The notes beneath the pieces were generated by a model. The model was not told the origin of the DNA. It saw only the letters and a list, made by a program, of their open reading frames with translations, and searched no databases. From the NCBI RefSeq assembly GCF_900116415.1, contig NZ_FPAP01000002.1, positions 930,001 to 994,000 of the forward strand: a stretch of DNA of 64,000 nt, given 5' to 3'. Positions 50,273-58,880 of the stretch are shown here, one piece after another. A program made the translations under genes and the position numbers. Positions within the stretch are counted from its first letter, which is position 1, and each line of letters opens with the position of its first letter. Origin of the DNA: Chryseobacterium formosense (GTDB lineage Bacteria > Bacteroidota > Bacteroidia > Flavobacteriales > Weeksellaceae).

Positions 50273-51454
50273 TTATAATCCGGCCCAACCTGTAGCCCAA
50301 GTTGGAGTGTTAACACCATTTCCTGCACCTGTAGCAGAAGCATTTTCAGTATAAGTGTTTGCTAAAATAGTAACAGTCGGTCCTGATAAAGGTCCTGAAC
50401 CATCTGGATCGTTACCTTTTCCTGAAGCTTTTGTTGTTATAGCATCAAATTTTACGTTAGTAATTTTATTCTGGCCATTAAACCATGTTAAAGAAGCATC
50501 GTTCTCAACATTGATCCCTGTAGTCCAGTTTGATAAAACTAAATTATCAAATGTACCACGAGTTCCTACTCTTAATTTTAAAGCATCTGCTTCACCAGTT
50601 GTTCCTCCGATGAAAGTAGCGTTTTTAATCGTTGGGTTTGAGATTGGGTTTGCATTGTGATCGTTTGAATTGTTATCTGCTTCAATACCTCTGTTCCCAA
50701 CACCGTTTGCTCTTCTTTTTGTGTAGATATTTGTAGCAGTTCCGCTCCAACCTTCTGTCCAGTCAAAAGCATCATCTTCGTTAGATACAGATACGATATT
50801 TGATACATTTACAGTTCCTCCAAAAAACTCAATACCATCATCAGATCCGTTAATTAAAGAAACATTATCGATAGTAGTTCCGTTACCTACTCCAAAAAGA
50901 GATAGACCGTTGAATTCTTTATCTGCTGTAAAAATAGCTCCGGCATATTCAATTCTCACAAATTTGATAATTCCTGAGTTATCAGAAGCATTAGTACCAC
51001 CATAAGTTGCATTACCAACTTCTGCTGTAGCTGTAGTTCCTTTATTGATAGGAGCTTTACCGCAGATTACTAAACCACCCCAGCTTCCTGGTGTAGCAGC
51101 TGGTGAAGTGAATACGATTGGAGATGAAGCAGTACCGTTAGCAAAAATTTTAGCATCCTGCTCAATTGTAATATATGCAGAAGTACCTCCTGTAGCTTCA
51201 ATTCTGGTTCCTGCAGGAATTACTAAAGTACCTCCGGCTTTTACCATTACTGAACCTGTAAGCTTGTATACTTTTGTAGGATCTAATGTTACTGTCTCAC
51301 CAGATTTTACTTCTCCTTTAAAGTTGTTTGGATCTGAAGCAATTCCTGTTGAGATGATTTCTTCATCATCATTGTCACTACAAGAGTGAAATACTACAGC
51401 TGTTGTCGACATGATAAAGGCAGCAGCTAATAATTTTAAAGTATTCTTTTTCAT
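50273..51454 (-). CDS. Beta-helix surface lipoprotein (paralogue 2)
   Basis: The 393-residue protein has a lipoprotein signal (lipid cysteine C25 in VFHSCSDNDDEE) with an acidic surface-export tail, then a parallel beta-helix closely parallel to paralogue 1: GETVTLDPTKVYKLTGSVMVKA, AATPGSWGGLVICGKAPIN, FNGLSLFGVGNGTTIDNVSL and NGVNTPTWATGWAGL at the end, almost identical to paralogue 1's ending. It follows the TonB receptor gene by 31 bp and should be co-transcribed, so a receptor-lipoprotein pair like SusC/SusD is plausible in plan, with a different fold. Confidence 0.85.
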   Translation of the reverse strand: MKKNTLKLLAAAFIMSTTAVVFHSCSDNDDEEIISTGIASDPNNFKGEVKSGETVTLDPTKVYKLTGSVMVKAGGTLVIPAGTRIEATGGTSAYITIEQDAKIFANGTASSPIVFTSPAATPGSWGGLVICGKAPINKGTTATAEVGNATYGGTNASDNSGIIKFVRIEYAGAIFTADKEFNGLSLFGVGNGTTIDNVSLINGSDDGIEFFGGTVNVSNIVSVSNEDDAFDWTEGWSGTATNIYTKRRANGVGNRGIEADNNSNDHNANPISNPTIKNATFIGGTTGEADALKLRVGTRGTFDNLVLSNWTTGINVENDASLTWFNGQNKITNVKFDAITTKASGKGNDPDGSGPLSGPTVTILANTYTENASATGAGNGVNTPTWATGWAGL

Positions 51455-51485
51455 TTTACAATATTTTAATTTATTTATAGATTTT

Positions 51486-54047
51486 TTAGAATTCGTAAGA
51501 AACACTGGCTCCTACACCTGTTCCTCTTTTATATTTTTTTGAAATAAGTTCATTTCCGGTAAGCGGATTATCCTGAATTCTTGTGAAATAAGGATTGAGA
51601 AGGTTTCTTCCTGTAAACGAGAACCCGATACCATTCCCTAATTTAAATTTCAGAGTTGCATCTAAAGTGCTGAATGCCTTATCAACCATATTACCTCTGT
51701 TCTGGAAACCTAAAGCATAGATATTATCCGAAATGTATGAGTAAGAAACTACGAAATCCATAGTGTTTTTATTACCCCATTTTTGCTCTAACCCAACATT
51801 GGCGTTAGCAAGGAATTCTGATGCTCCCTGTAATTTGTCTTTATCTTTGATAAAAGATGCTGAGAATCCTGAACCTTGGTTTTCTTTTGCTACCTTTTCT
51901 GTGTCTAGATCCTGCTCAGTATTAAGATATGTTCCATTCATGAAGGTATATATCCTTGTATTTCCGGTTGTGTAAATATCTTTTCTGAATTCAGCTTCAA
52001 GACCAAAAACTCTTCCGGTATCTCCAACATTCATAAAAGAAACTGAGTTTGAAGAAGAGTTGATGGTAACTCTTGCTAAAGGATTTTGAATATATTTACC
52101 GAACGCAGTCAATGAGATCAATTCATTCTTTTTAGGAAACCATTCCCATTTCAGGTCTACATTATAATTATCCGCAGGGTAATTTGATACGTTACCAATT
52201 GTACTTTCATCTACATCTACATATTCGAAAGGTGCTGTTTCAAGCAATAAAGGTGTTGTATAGGTTTTAGATCCTGCTAATCTTAAATTATGCTTATCGT
52301 TCAAACTATACTTAAGGTTGAATGCTGGCAAGATTTTATTATAATCTCTGTTTTCTTTTCCTTGTAAGATAGCAGTGTTATAAGTAAGCTTTTGCATAAG
52401 ATTTTCATATCTTACACCGAGCTGAGCTGTGAACTTTTCACTGAATTTATAATCTACATTTACATATCCGGCATTATTAGTCATTTCTGAGGTGAAAGTC
52501 TGTGGAACAAGAGCTGTTTCTGGTGAATATTTTATATCTCCTCGGAAAGTTACAATATCGAAATATGCACCTGTCTGATAATTTCCAAGGTTAAAGAAAG
52601 TATCATAATTATTAGGATCTACAAAATAAGTTCCCTGTGCAGGTAAAATTCTGAAGTTATATTGAGTCGCTTTGAAATCACTATCCTTATATCTTCCGCT
52701 ATATCCCAAAGTAATTTTAGCATCACCGATTTTATAATCTGCATGGATGTCACCTACGAAATCATTTTCTAAAAGTTGATCGTAATATCTGTTGTTTGCA
52801 CCCGGATTACTGCTTGCAAAGAAGCTGTAGTTTTGTTGCTTGTCAAAAATAGTTACGTTATCTTGTCTGTCTGGTCTTTTGCTGTCTAATCTGTTAAATC
52901 CTATATTCCAAGAAATTTTTAATGGTTCAGAAAGAGTATGTTCACCTCTCAGCTGATTAGAAATTAGATCATTAATACGGTAAGTCGCTCTTCTCTGTTG
53001 AGTAATGAATCTCTCCTGAGAAGGGTCATTGTCATAATAATCTCTGTTGTATCCTGAATAATTACCAAGTTTCTGTTCAGAAGTGTGGATGTAGTTTGAT
53101 GATAAATTAATATTATGATTAGAATTAATCTTATAGTTTACATTTACTACACCGGTTGTATTAGTTGTGTATCTGTATTCTTCCGCATTATCATATATTC
53201 TTAAAGGATTATCTTGTCCGTCATACGATCCACCTGTAGTTCCTTTAAAATAATCGTAGCTGTTATCAAAACCTCCGTATCCGAAAATACTTAGTTTGCC
53301 TTGTTCACCAATCTTAAAGTTTGTTCCGAAATCAAAACTTAAAGAAGAGTTAAAAGGATTGTTTGTTTCCTGGTTCTTCCATGAAGTTTTAAAAACATAT
53401 CCCTGATTTACAATTGAATTCTTAGATGGCTGATTTATTTTAGTAAACCCAAAATAGCTCGGCCCGTCCTGTAAGAAAAAGTTATTCTTCTGAACTGCAT
53501 TAAAATTAACAGATGATCCCAAATTTACTTTGAAATATGGCTTTCCTGTATAAACTTTAGTTACAATGTCAACGTTTGCACCAGACATATCTCCCCAAAG
53601 TTTAGGGTTGTATACTTTTTCCAGACCGATAAAATCGATCATATCAGTTTTAATAATACTCAGATCAATGTTTTTGTATAAAGGATCGTTGGATGGAACC
53701 TGAAGCCCGTTGATGGTTGTAGAGTTGTTACGGTCACCAAGTCCACGGATGAAGATTTGTCCGCTTCCTTCCTGCTTTTGTGAACCGGTTGCTTTGGTTA
53801 CGGCAACAGAAACGTCACCTACACCTTGTTTTTCCAACTGTACAGATCCCACTCTTTCAATTACTTCAACAGATTTTTTCTGTATACTGATAATATTAGA
53901 CTCGCTGCCTTTTTTTGTTGTCCCCTGAATAATAACACCCTCAATTTTCTTTTCGTTTTTTACGGTGTCGTTCTTTTCTTGAGCGTACATTAAAGTTCCT
54001 GATGTGGTAAGGAATAATGCAGCGATACTCAGTTTTCTAAAATTCAT
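51486..54047 (-). CDS. TonB-dependent outer-membrane receptor
   Basis: The 853-residue protein has a signal peptide (to about residue 22), a plug domain (about 50-170: VEVIERVGSVQLEKQGVGDV, GSGQIFIRGLGDRNNSTTING) and a 22-strand barrel ending in GTGVGASVSYEF with the final Phe typical of Omp assembly. It lacks the N-terminal carboxypeptidase-like domain of SusC proteins. It imports a scarce nutrient driven by TonB-ExbBD; the substrate is unknown. It leads the run with the two beta-helix lipoproteins and diverges from the two-component system, whose operators lie in the shared spacer. Confidence 0.92.
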   Translation of the reverse strand: MNFRKLSIAALFLTTSGTLMYAQEKNDTVKNEKKIEGVIIQGTTKKGSESNIISIQKKSVEVIERVGSVQLEKQGVGDVSVAVTKATGSQKQEGSGQIFIRGLGDRNNSTTINGLQVPSNDPLYKNIDLSIIKTDMIDFIGLEKVYNPKLWGDMSGANVDIVTKVYTGKPYFKVNLGSSVNFNAVQKNNFFLQDGPSYFGFTKINQPSKNSIVNQGYVFKTSWKNQETNNPFNSSLSFDFGTNFKIGEQGKLSIFGYGGFDNSYDYFKGTTGGSYDGQDNPLRIYDNAEEYRYTTNTTGVVNVNYKINSNHNINLSSNYIHTSEQKLGNYSGYNRDYYDNDPSQERFITQQRRATYRINDLISNQLRGEHTLSEPLKISWNIGFNRLDSKRPDRQDNVTIFDKQQNYSFFASSNPGANNRYYDQLLENDFVGDIHADYKIGDAKITLGYSGRYKDSDFKATQYNFRILPAQGTYFVDPNNYDTFFNLGNYQTGAYFDIVTFRGDIKYSPETALVPQTFTSEMTNNAGYVNVDYKFSEKFTAQLGVRYENLMQKLTYNTAILQGKENRDYNKILPAFNLKYSLNDKHNLRLAGSKTYTTPLLLETAPFEYVDVDESTIGNVSNYPADNYNVDLKWEWFPKKNELISLTAFGKYIQNPLARVTINSSSNSVSFMNVGDTGRVFGLEAEFRKDIYTTGNTRIYTFMNGTYLNTEQDLDTEKVAKENQGSGFSASFIKDKDKLQGASEFLANANVGLEQKWGNKNTMDFVVSYSYISDNIYALGFQNRGNMVDKAFSTLDATLKFKLGNGIGFSFTGRNLLNPYFTRIQDNPLTGNELISKKYKRGTGVGASVSYEF

Positions 54048-54153
54048 TTTCTTTTTACTAATTACTTTCGGTGCAAAGGAAGAAAAGTTTGATGGTGTAA
54101 ATGGTTTAGAGAATTTTAAATTTTTCTTAACTAAATATTACGAAAACAATATT

Positions 54154-54217
54154 ATTGTTAACTTTATGTGAACGATAACCCTTGTGTTCATCCATCATTC
54201 AAAAATTGTTAACTTTG
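54154..54217 (+). promoter_or_regulatory. Shared regulatory region of TonB receptor and two-component system
   Basis: ATTGTTAACTTT occurs twice exactly, at 54154-54165 and 54205-54216, 51 bp apart. The second copy contains the -7 element TAACTTTG (54210-54217) of the response regulator gene. Next to the first copy, GTTAAC (54157-54162) and GTGAAC (54168-54173) recur with an 11-bp period, then GATAAC, as expected of an OmpR/PhoB-type direct repeat. Either tandem promoters or operator sites explain it. The spacer lies between divergent genes. Confidence 0.45.
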
Positions 54218-54234
54218 AACCGTAAAAATTGAAA

Positions 54235-54912
54235 ATGAATCAAAAGAAAATTCTTCTTATAGACGATGAACTCGATATTTTAGAGATTCTGTCTTACAAT
54301 CTGGAAAAAGAAGGTTACGACATTTACACCGCCACAAATGGTAATGAAGGGATCGATAAAGCCAAAGAAATTATTCCTGATCTGATCTTATTAGATGTCA
54401 TGATGCCCGAAAAAGACGGTATTGAAACTTGCCAGGAACTTCGCAAGATAAAAGAACTTCAAAAATCACTTATTGTTTTTCTATCGGCAAGAAGCGAGGA
54501 GTTTTCTCAGTTGGCGGGTTTTCAGGCAGGTGCAAACGATTATATTGTAAAGCTTATCAAACCGAAAATTCTTATTTCTAAAGTTAATGCATTGCTTCAG
54601 CTGACTTCTCAGGTTTCTGATAATGCTAAATTGATTGAAATTGGAGATCTCGTTATTGATAAAGATAATTTCAGGGTTTCAAAAAACGGACAACAGTTTT
54701 TATTGCCTAAAAAAGAATTCGATCTGCTTTACCTTTTAGCTTCAAACACCGAAAAAGTTTTCAAAAGAGAAGAGATTCTTGAGAAAGTTTGGGGTAATGA
54801 TGTCATTGTTGGTGAAAGAACAATCGATGTGCACATCCGAAGACTGAGAGAGAAATTAGGAATCAATACCATTCAGACCTTAAAAGGGATAGGATATAAA
54901 CTGATCGTTTAA
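54235..54912 (+). CDS. OmpR/PhoB-family response regulator
   Basis: The 225-residue protein has a receiver (acidic pair DD at 10-11, phospho-acceptor D54 in LILLDVMMPEKDG, Thr/Ser switch FLSAR, Lys in YIVKLIKP) and a winged-helix DNA-binding domain (LPKKEFDLLYLLASN, IDVHIRRLREKLG, TLKGIGYKL). The ATG at 54235 is preferred over a TTG two codons upstream. The PhoB/PhoP likeness and the histidine kinase 46 bp downstream make a two-component system. KLIKP in place of the common KPF after the Lys is unusual. Likely regulates the divergent TonB receptor run. Confidence 0.92.
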   Translation: MNQKKILLIDDELDILEILSYNLEKEGYDIYTATNGNEGIDKAKEIIPDLILLDVMMPEKDGIETCQELRKIKELQKSLIVFLSARSEEFSQLAGFQAGANDYIVKLIKPKILISKVNALLQLTSQVSDNAKLIEIGDLVIDKDNFRVSKNGQQFLLPKKEFDLLYLLASNTEKVFKREEILEKVWGNDVIVGERTIDVHIRRLREKLGINTIQTLKGIGYKLIV

Positions 54913-54958
54913 TTCAGAAAATTCCTACCTTTACATTCAACCCCAAAATTTTGTAAAA

Positions 54959-55990
54959 TTGAAATTTTACAGACTCACCTTCGTCTCATCATGTTTGCTT
55001 ACTCTGGTAATGCTCATTTTGGTAATCGTTTTCGATTCGCTAAAAGATATATATTACAATACTTCCCAATTCAAAATTGGCTTTTTTCTTTGTGTTTTTT
55101 TAATGTTTATTATTAATTATGTGGTTCTCGAACTGCTTTTTAATTATTACGCCAAAAAGCAGGTCAGAAAGATCTCAAAAATCCTTCCCGAAGAAATTGT
55201 TTATAGTGATCAGAACAATATAACGCTGAAAGAGCTTGGCGAAAGATTTTCAGATTTCAATCAGCAGCAGGTAACAGAAATGGATATGATGAAGGAAATG
55301 GAGAGCTACCGTAAAGAATACATCGGAAATGTTTCTCACGAGCTTAAAACTCCGCTTTTTTCTATTCAGGGCTATGTAGAAACTCTGGTTGACGGCGGAG
55401 TAGACAATATGATGATTCGCGATAAATATTTAGAACGAATCGGCTTTTCTGTAGAAAGGTTGATCGCCATTGTCAACGATCTCGATATGATCAATAGACT
55501 GGAAGCCGGAGAAATCAACCTTAATGTTTCCAAATTTGATGTCAATATTCTTATAAAAGAAGTTTTCGATCTTCTTGATCTTGAAGCAGAGAAAAACAAT
55601 ACCGCTTTACAGCTGCAGACTTTGCACAGCCAGATTTTTGTGGATGCCGATAAGCAAAAAATTTCTCAGGTTTTTATTAATCTGATTTCAAATGCCATTC
55701 ATTATGCCAACAGACAGGAAGCAAGGGTAGTGGTAAAAACAAGTGTTCTCAGAAACAAAGTCCTTATTGAAGTCATTGATAACGGAATGGGAATTAAAGC
55801 CGAACTTTTACCAAGAATTTTCGAACGTTTTTACAGAGTGGAAACCAGCAGAAGCAGAAGACAGGGCGGTTCCGGTTTAGGTTTAGCTATTGTAAAGCAT
55901 ATTCTGGAAGCACATAACGAAAATATTACTGCAGAAAGCGTCTATCTTGAAGGCACAAAATTCAGTTTTATGCTCGATAAAAGTAAATGA
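54959..55990 (+). CDS. Sensor histidine kinase, PhoR-like
   Basis: The 343-residue protein has two transmembrane helices (about 9-27 and 41-60) with almost no periplasmic loop, a cytoplasmic linker, a dimerisation domain with H127 (YIGNVSHELKTPLFSIQGY), and the ATPase domain with N, G1, F and G2 boxes (FINLISNAIHYA, VIDNGMGI, RIFERFYRVETSRSRRQGG, GSGLGLAIVKHILE). The initiation codon is TTG; the next ATG would remove the first helix, so TTG is preferred. It should phosphorylate the response regulator 46 bp upstream. With so little periplasmic part it may sense membrane state or a partner such as a transporter, as PhoR does. Confidence 0.9.
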   Translation: MKFYRLTFVSSCLLTLVMLILVIVFDSLKDIYYNTSQFKIGFFLCVFLMFIINYVVLELLFNYYAKKQVRKISKILPEEIVYSDQNNITLKELGERFSDFNQQQVTEMDMMKEMESYRKEYIGNVSHELKTPLFSIQGYVETLVDGGVDNMMIRDKYLERIGFSVERLIAIVNDLDMINRLEAGEINLNVSKFDVNILIKEVFDLLDLEAEKNNTALQLQTLHSQIFVDADKQKISQVFINLISNAIHYANRQEARVVVKTSVLRNKVLIEVIDNGMGIKAELLPRIFERFYRVETSRSRRQGGSGLGLAIVKHILEAHNENITAESVYLEGTKFSFMLDKSK

Positions 55991-56040
55991 TTTTGGTGAA
56001 ATGTAAGAAAAAAAAAGTTTCTAAAAAATTATTAAATATT

Positions 56041-56070
56041 TTTTGTAAAATCTCATTTATTATATATTTG
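56041..56070 (+). promoter_or_regulatory. Full Bacteroidota promoter (TTTTG-N17-TATATTTG)
   Basis: TTTTG (56041-56045) and TATATTTG (56063-56070) are 17 bp apart, matching the -33/-7 consensus, 52 bp upstream of the PRiA4_ORF3-type gene. Confidence 0.65.
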
Positions 56071-56122
56071 CAACAAGAATTTATCATAATAAATATAGGC
56101 AAAAAGTAATTGAAATACTGAT

Positions 56123-56716
56123 ATGGTTTATAAGATCCGTGTAATATTAGATACAAAAGAAGACATTTTCCGAGATGTGGAGATCAAAGGAAAACAAACA
56201 CTCTGGAACTTACATTTGGGAATTAAAAGTGCGTTCAACCTTAGCGGAGATGAGCTTTCTACTTTTAATCTTCTTGAAGAGGATGGTACTGTTGTAAAAA
56301 GTGTGCCGTTAGAAGATATGAGTGATGATGGAGACGGAGAGATTATGTCTGATGTGTACATCGATGAAGCCTTCGAATCTGCAGGAGACAAAGCACAGTT
56401 CCAATATGGTCTTCTGGATCTTTGGGAATTTTTCTGCGAATTGGTAGAAGTTGTTGAAGAGACGAAAGGCGTAAATTATCCGATCACGACTTACAGATTT
56501 GGAAACGCACCTTTAAAAGCACCAACTAAAAACGGTTCTTCGGGTTCCAAAAACAAAAAATCGGCAATGCCATTGATGGATGATGATTTTAGTTTTGATG
56601 ATGATTTCGGAGGAAGCAACAACTTTGCAGATGAAGATGATGATTTTGATGATGAAGAGGAAGAAGACTATAACGATGACGTTTTCGATGATGAAGACGA
56701 TGACAACGAAAGATAA
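56123..56716 (+). CDS. PRiA4_ORF3 / IS1096 passenger-type acidic protein
   Basis: The 197-residue protein has an N-terminal alpha/beta domain (about 1-130: MVYKIRVILDTKEDIFRDVEI, LWNLHLGIKSAFNLSGDELSTF, FQYGLLDLWEFFCELVE) of the plasmid pRiA4b ORF-3-like family, then a low-complexity tail (about 150-197) nearly all Asp and Glu. The family is named after mobile elements, but no transposase or inverted ends are nearby, so this is likely a chromosomal housekeeping version. The acidic tail may bind a basic protein. It has a strong promoter and its own terminator. Confidence 0.82.
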   Translation: MVYKIRVILDTKEDIFRDVEIKGKQTLWNLHLGIKSAFNLSGDELSTFNLLEEDGTVVKSVPLEDMSDDGDGEIMSDVYIDEAFESAGDKAQFQYGLLDLWEFFCELVEVVEETKGVNYPITTYRFGNAPLKAPTKNGSSGSKNKKSAMPLMDDDFSFDDDFGGSNNFADEDDDFDDEEEEDYNDDVFDDEDDDNER

Positions 56717-56728
56717 AATTTAAAATAC

Positions 56729-56757
56729 AACCCTGAATTCAAGTTCAGGGTTTTTTG
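56729..56757 (+). terminator. Terminator after the acidic-protein gene
   Basis: AACCCTGAA and TTCAGGGTT form a 9-bp stem with a following T-run, 13 bp after the stop. The spacer to 56944 contains an AT-rich stretch with no recognised feature. Confidence 0.8.
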
Positions 56758-56944
56758 TTTTAATAAAATTTAAAACTCAAATTCCTATTTTTGTAAAAAT
56801 ATTCCTCTCGCAGATTTCACGGATTAGACTGATTTTTATATCACAATCTGCTAAATCTGAACAAGCAGTGAGAACTTATATTTGATTTAAATTATAAAAC
56901 TTAAAAAAGATTTACCAAACAGAACATGTTTCTTAGATTATAAA

Positions 56945-58231
56945 ATGAAAATGAATATGGATTTACCTCAGGAATGGAAACACACCACCAATATATACGA
57001 AGTCAATGTAAGACAATACACCAAAGAAGGTACTTTTAAAGCATTTGAAAAAGAAATGCCCCGCCTCAAAAATATGGGTGTAAAAACGTTGTGGTTTATG
57101 CCCATTACACCGATTGCCCAACTCAATAAGAAAGGAAATCTCGGAAGTCCTTATGCTGCATCAGATTATACTTCGGTGAATCCTGAATTCGGAACTTTGG
57201 ACGATTTCAAGCATTTGGTGAATGAAGCGCATCGTTTAGGTTTTAAAGTGATTATCGACTGGGTTGCCAATCATACGGGTTGGGATCATATCTGGACGAA
57301 AACCAATCCCGAATTTTATCTGAAAGAAAACAATACTTTTAAAATGGCTTCTGGTATGGATGATATCATTGAGCTGGATTATCAGAATGAAGAAATGCGC
57401 CTAAAGATGATCGAAGCGATGAAATTCTGGATTAAAGAAACAAATATCGACGGTTTCAGATGTGATCTTGCATCGTGGGTAACGGTAGATTTCTGGGAAG
57501 AAGCAAGACCCGAACTTGAAAAAATAAAACCTCTGTTTTTTATAGGCGAATTTGATGAGCTCGAAAATCCGGAATATGGTAAGATTTTCGATGCAAGTTA
57601 CTCATGGAAATGGATGCATAAATCGGCCGATTTTTATAAAAATAATGAACCGATCAGTGAACTTGTAGATTTGCTCAGAAAATATTCTCAGATAGGAGAT
57701 TCTTCAATGAGAGCATGGTTTACAACCAATCACGACGAAAATTCATGGAACGGAACCGAGTTTGAAAAATATGGCGACATTACAAAGCCTATGGCTGTGT
57801 TTTCTGCAACCTGGAACGGAATTCCTTTGCTGTATTCAGGTCAGGAACTTCCCAATTTAAAAAGGTTGGAATTTTTCGAAAAAGACTCTATCGACTGGAC
57901 GTGTGATTGTAAAATGGCCGATTTTTATAAAACTTTATTAAATCTAAAATCGTTAAATCCTGCTTTAAGAGGAGGCGATCCGAACGTTGTAACTTATCTT
58001 TTAAATACATCTGCAAATGATAAAATTTTTGCTTTTATAAGAAAAAACAAATGGAATGAAGTTTTGGTAGTATTAAATTTTTCAAAAGAAGACGTTGAAT
58101 TTTCTATTGAAGATGAAAATGTAAGCGGAATTTTCAATAATGTTTTTGATGGTGGCAAAAGAGATTTTAGCAATGGGAAAAGTTTTACTTTTAAGGTTTC
58201 CGACTATGCTGTTTTTGAAAATAAAATTTAA
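56945..58231 (+). CDS. GH13 alpha-amylase family glycosidase
   Basis: The 428-residue protein is a (beta/alpha)8-barrel GH13 enzyme: FMPITPIAQL (region I part), GFKVIIDWVANHTGWDH, GFRCDLASWV with nucleophile D174, FFIGEFDE with acid/base E202, and FTTNHDENSWNG with D264. No signal peptide, so it acts in the cytosol, probably on maltodextrin or trehalose-type sugars. It lacks the extra domains of secreted amylases and has a C-terminal beta domain (VLVVLNFSKEDVEF). Exact substrate not assignable. Confidence 0.9.
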   Translation: MKMNMDLPQEWKHTTNIYEVNVRQYTKEGTFKAFEKEMPRLKNMGVKTLWFMPITPIAQLNKKGNLGSPYAASDYTSVNPEFGTLDDFKHLVNEAHRLGFKVIIDWVANHTGWDHIWTKTNPEFYLKENNTFKMASGMDDIIELDYQNEEMRLKMIEAMKFWIKETNIDGFRCDLASWVTVDFWEEARPELEKIKPLFFIGEFDELENPEYGKIFDASYSWKWMHKSADFYKNNEPISELVDLLRKYSQIGDSSMRAWFTTNHDENSWNGTEFEKYGDITKPMAVFSATWNGIPLLYSGQELPNLKRLEFFEKDSIDWTCDCKMADFYKTLLNLKSLNPALRGGDPNVVTYLLNTSANDKIFAFIRKNKWNEVLVVLNFSKEDVEFSIEDENVSGIFNNVFDGGKRDFSNGKSFTFKVSDYAVFENKI

Positions 58232-58251
58232 TTTTAAATATTAGTAATAGG

Positions 58252-58271
58252 AGCGGGCTTTAGCCCGCTTT
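58252..58271 (+). terminator. Hairpin repeat, second copy with compensatory base pair
   Basis: AGCGGGCT (58252-58259) and AGCCCGCT (58262-58269) pair perfectly around TT, with the same AATAGG left flank as the copy at 249-270. Relative to that copy an A:T pair became G:C on both arms, so pairing is conserved. It lies 20 bp after the amylase stop and can serve as its terminator. Confidence 0.65.
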
Positions 58272-58311
58272 CTAATTAAAATAAAATAAAAGGCTTTAGC
58301 CACAACCTAAT

Positions 58312-58752
58312 ATGAACAAATTTTCACTCATCAATATTATCAAAGAAAAGCTTTCAGAAAAAATCAAAAATTTCGAGAAGCTTATTGCTGAGACCCGTGC
58401 TTCAAATAATGATACAAAAAGCTCAATGGGTGATAAATACGAAACAGGAAGAGAGATGCTTCAGCAGGAGATCAATAATCTTCAAGGACAGCTAAATGAA
58501 GTGCTGAAACAGCAGGATTTCTTGAAAAATATTATAGTGAAACCCTCCGATAAAGTAGAAAAGGGAGCAATTGTGAAAACCGAAAAAGGACTATTTTATA
58601 TTTCTGTCTCATTAGGCGAAATCATTTTTGAAAATCAAAAAATAATCTGCATCTCTCCCGAATCTCCTTTGGCAAAAGCAATGCATGGGAAAATTATAAA
58701 CGAAAGTTTTTCTTTAAACAATATCAGTCAAAAGATTATTTCGATCGAATGA
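58312..58752 (+). CDS. GreA/GreB-like protein (often misnamed 3-oxoacyl-ACP synthase)
   Basis: The 146-residue protein has an N-terminal coiled coil (about 5-90: LSEKIKNFEKLIAETR, SSMGDKYETGREMLQQEIN) and a C-terminal beta domain (about 95-145: IVKTEKGLFYISVSLGEIIF, ISPESPLAKAMHGK), the plan of GreA/GreB transcript-cleavage factors but shorter. It lacks the thiolase-fold residues of acyl-carrier synthases, although database entries use that name. I infer an RNA polymerase-channel-binding protein; the acidic coiled-coil tip residues typical of cleavage activity are not obvious. Confidence 0.75.
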   Translation: MNKFSLINIIKEKLSEKIKNFEKLIAETRASNNDTKSSMGDKYETGREMLQQEINNLQGQLNEVLKQQDFLKNIIVKPSDKVEKGAIVKTEKGLFYISVSLGEIIFENQKIICISPESPLAKAMHGKIINESFSLNNISQKIISIE

Positions 58753-58880
58753 TTTAAACGGGAATTAGTTTCAAAAATATTATTGCTTCAAAAAGAAACA
58801 TTTATGAAATAATTAACTGTTATTAAAACCGATTTGCATCTTTTTTGCAGTTTAAAAATCATAATTAATATACATTTATT

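Noticed and set aside
56123..56716. Possible insertion sequence because of the IS1096 passenger label of the protein family
   Set aside because: No transposase, terminal inverted repeats or target duplication are present near the gene; the label reflects only the family's first discovery.
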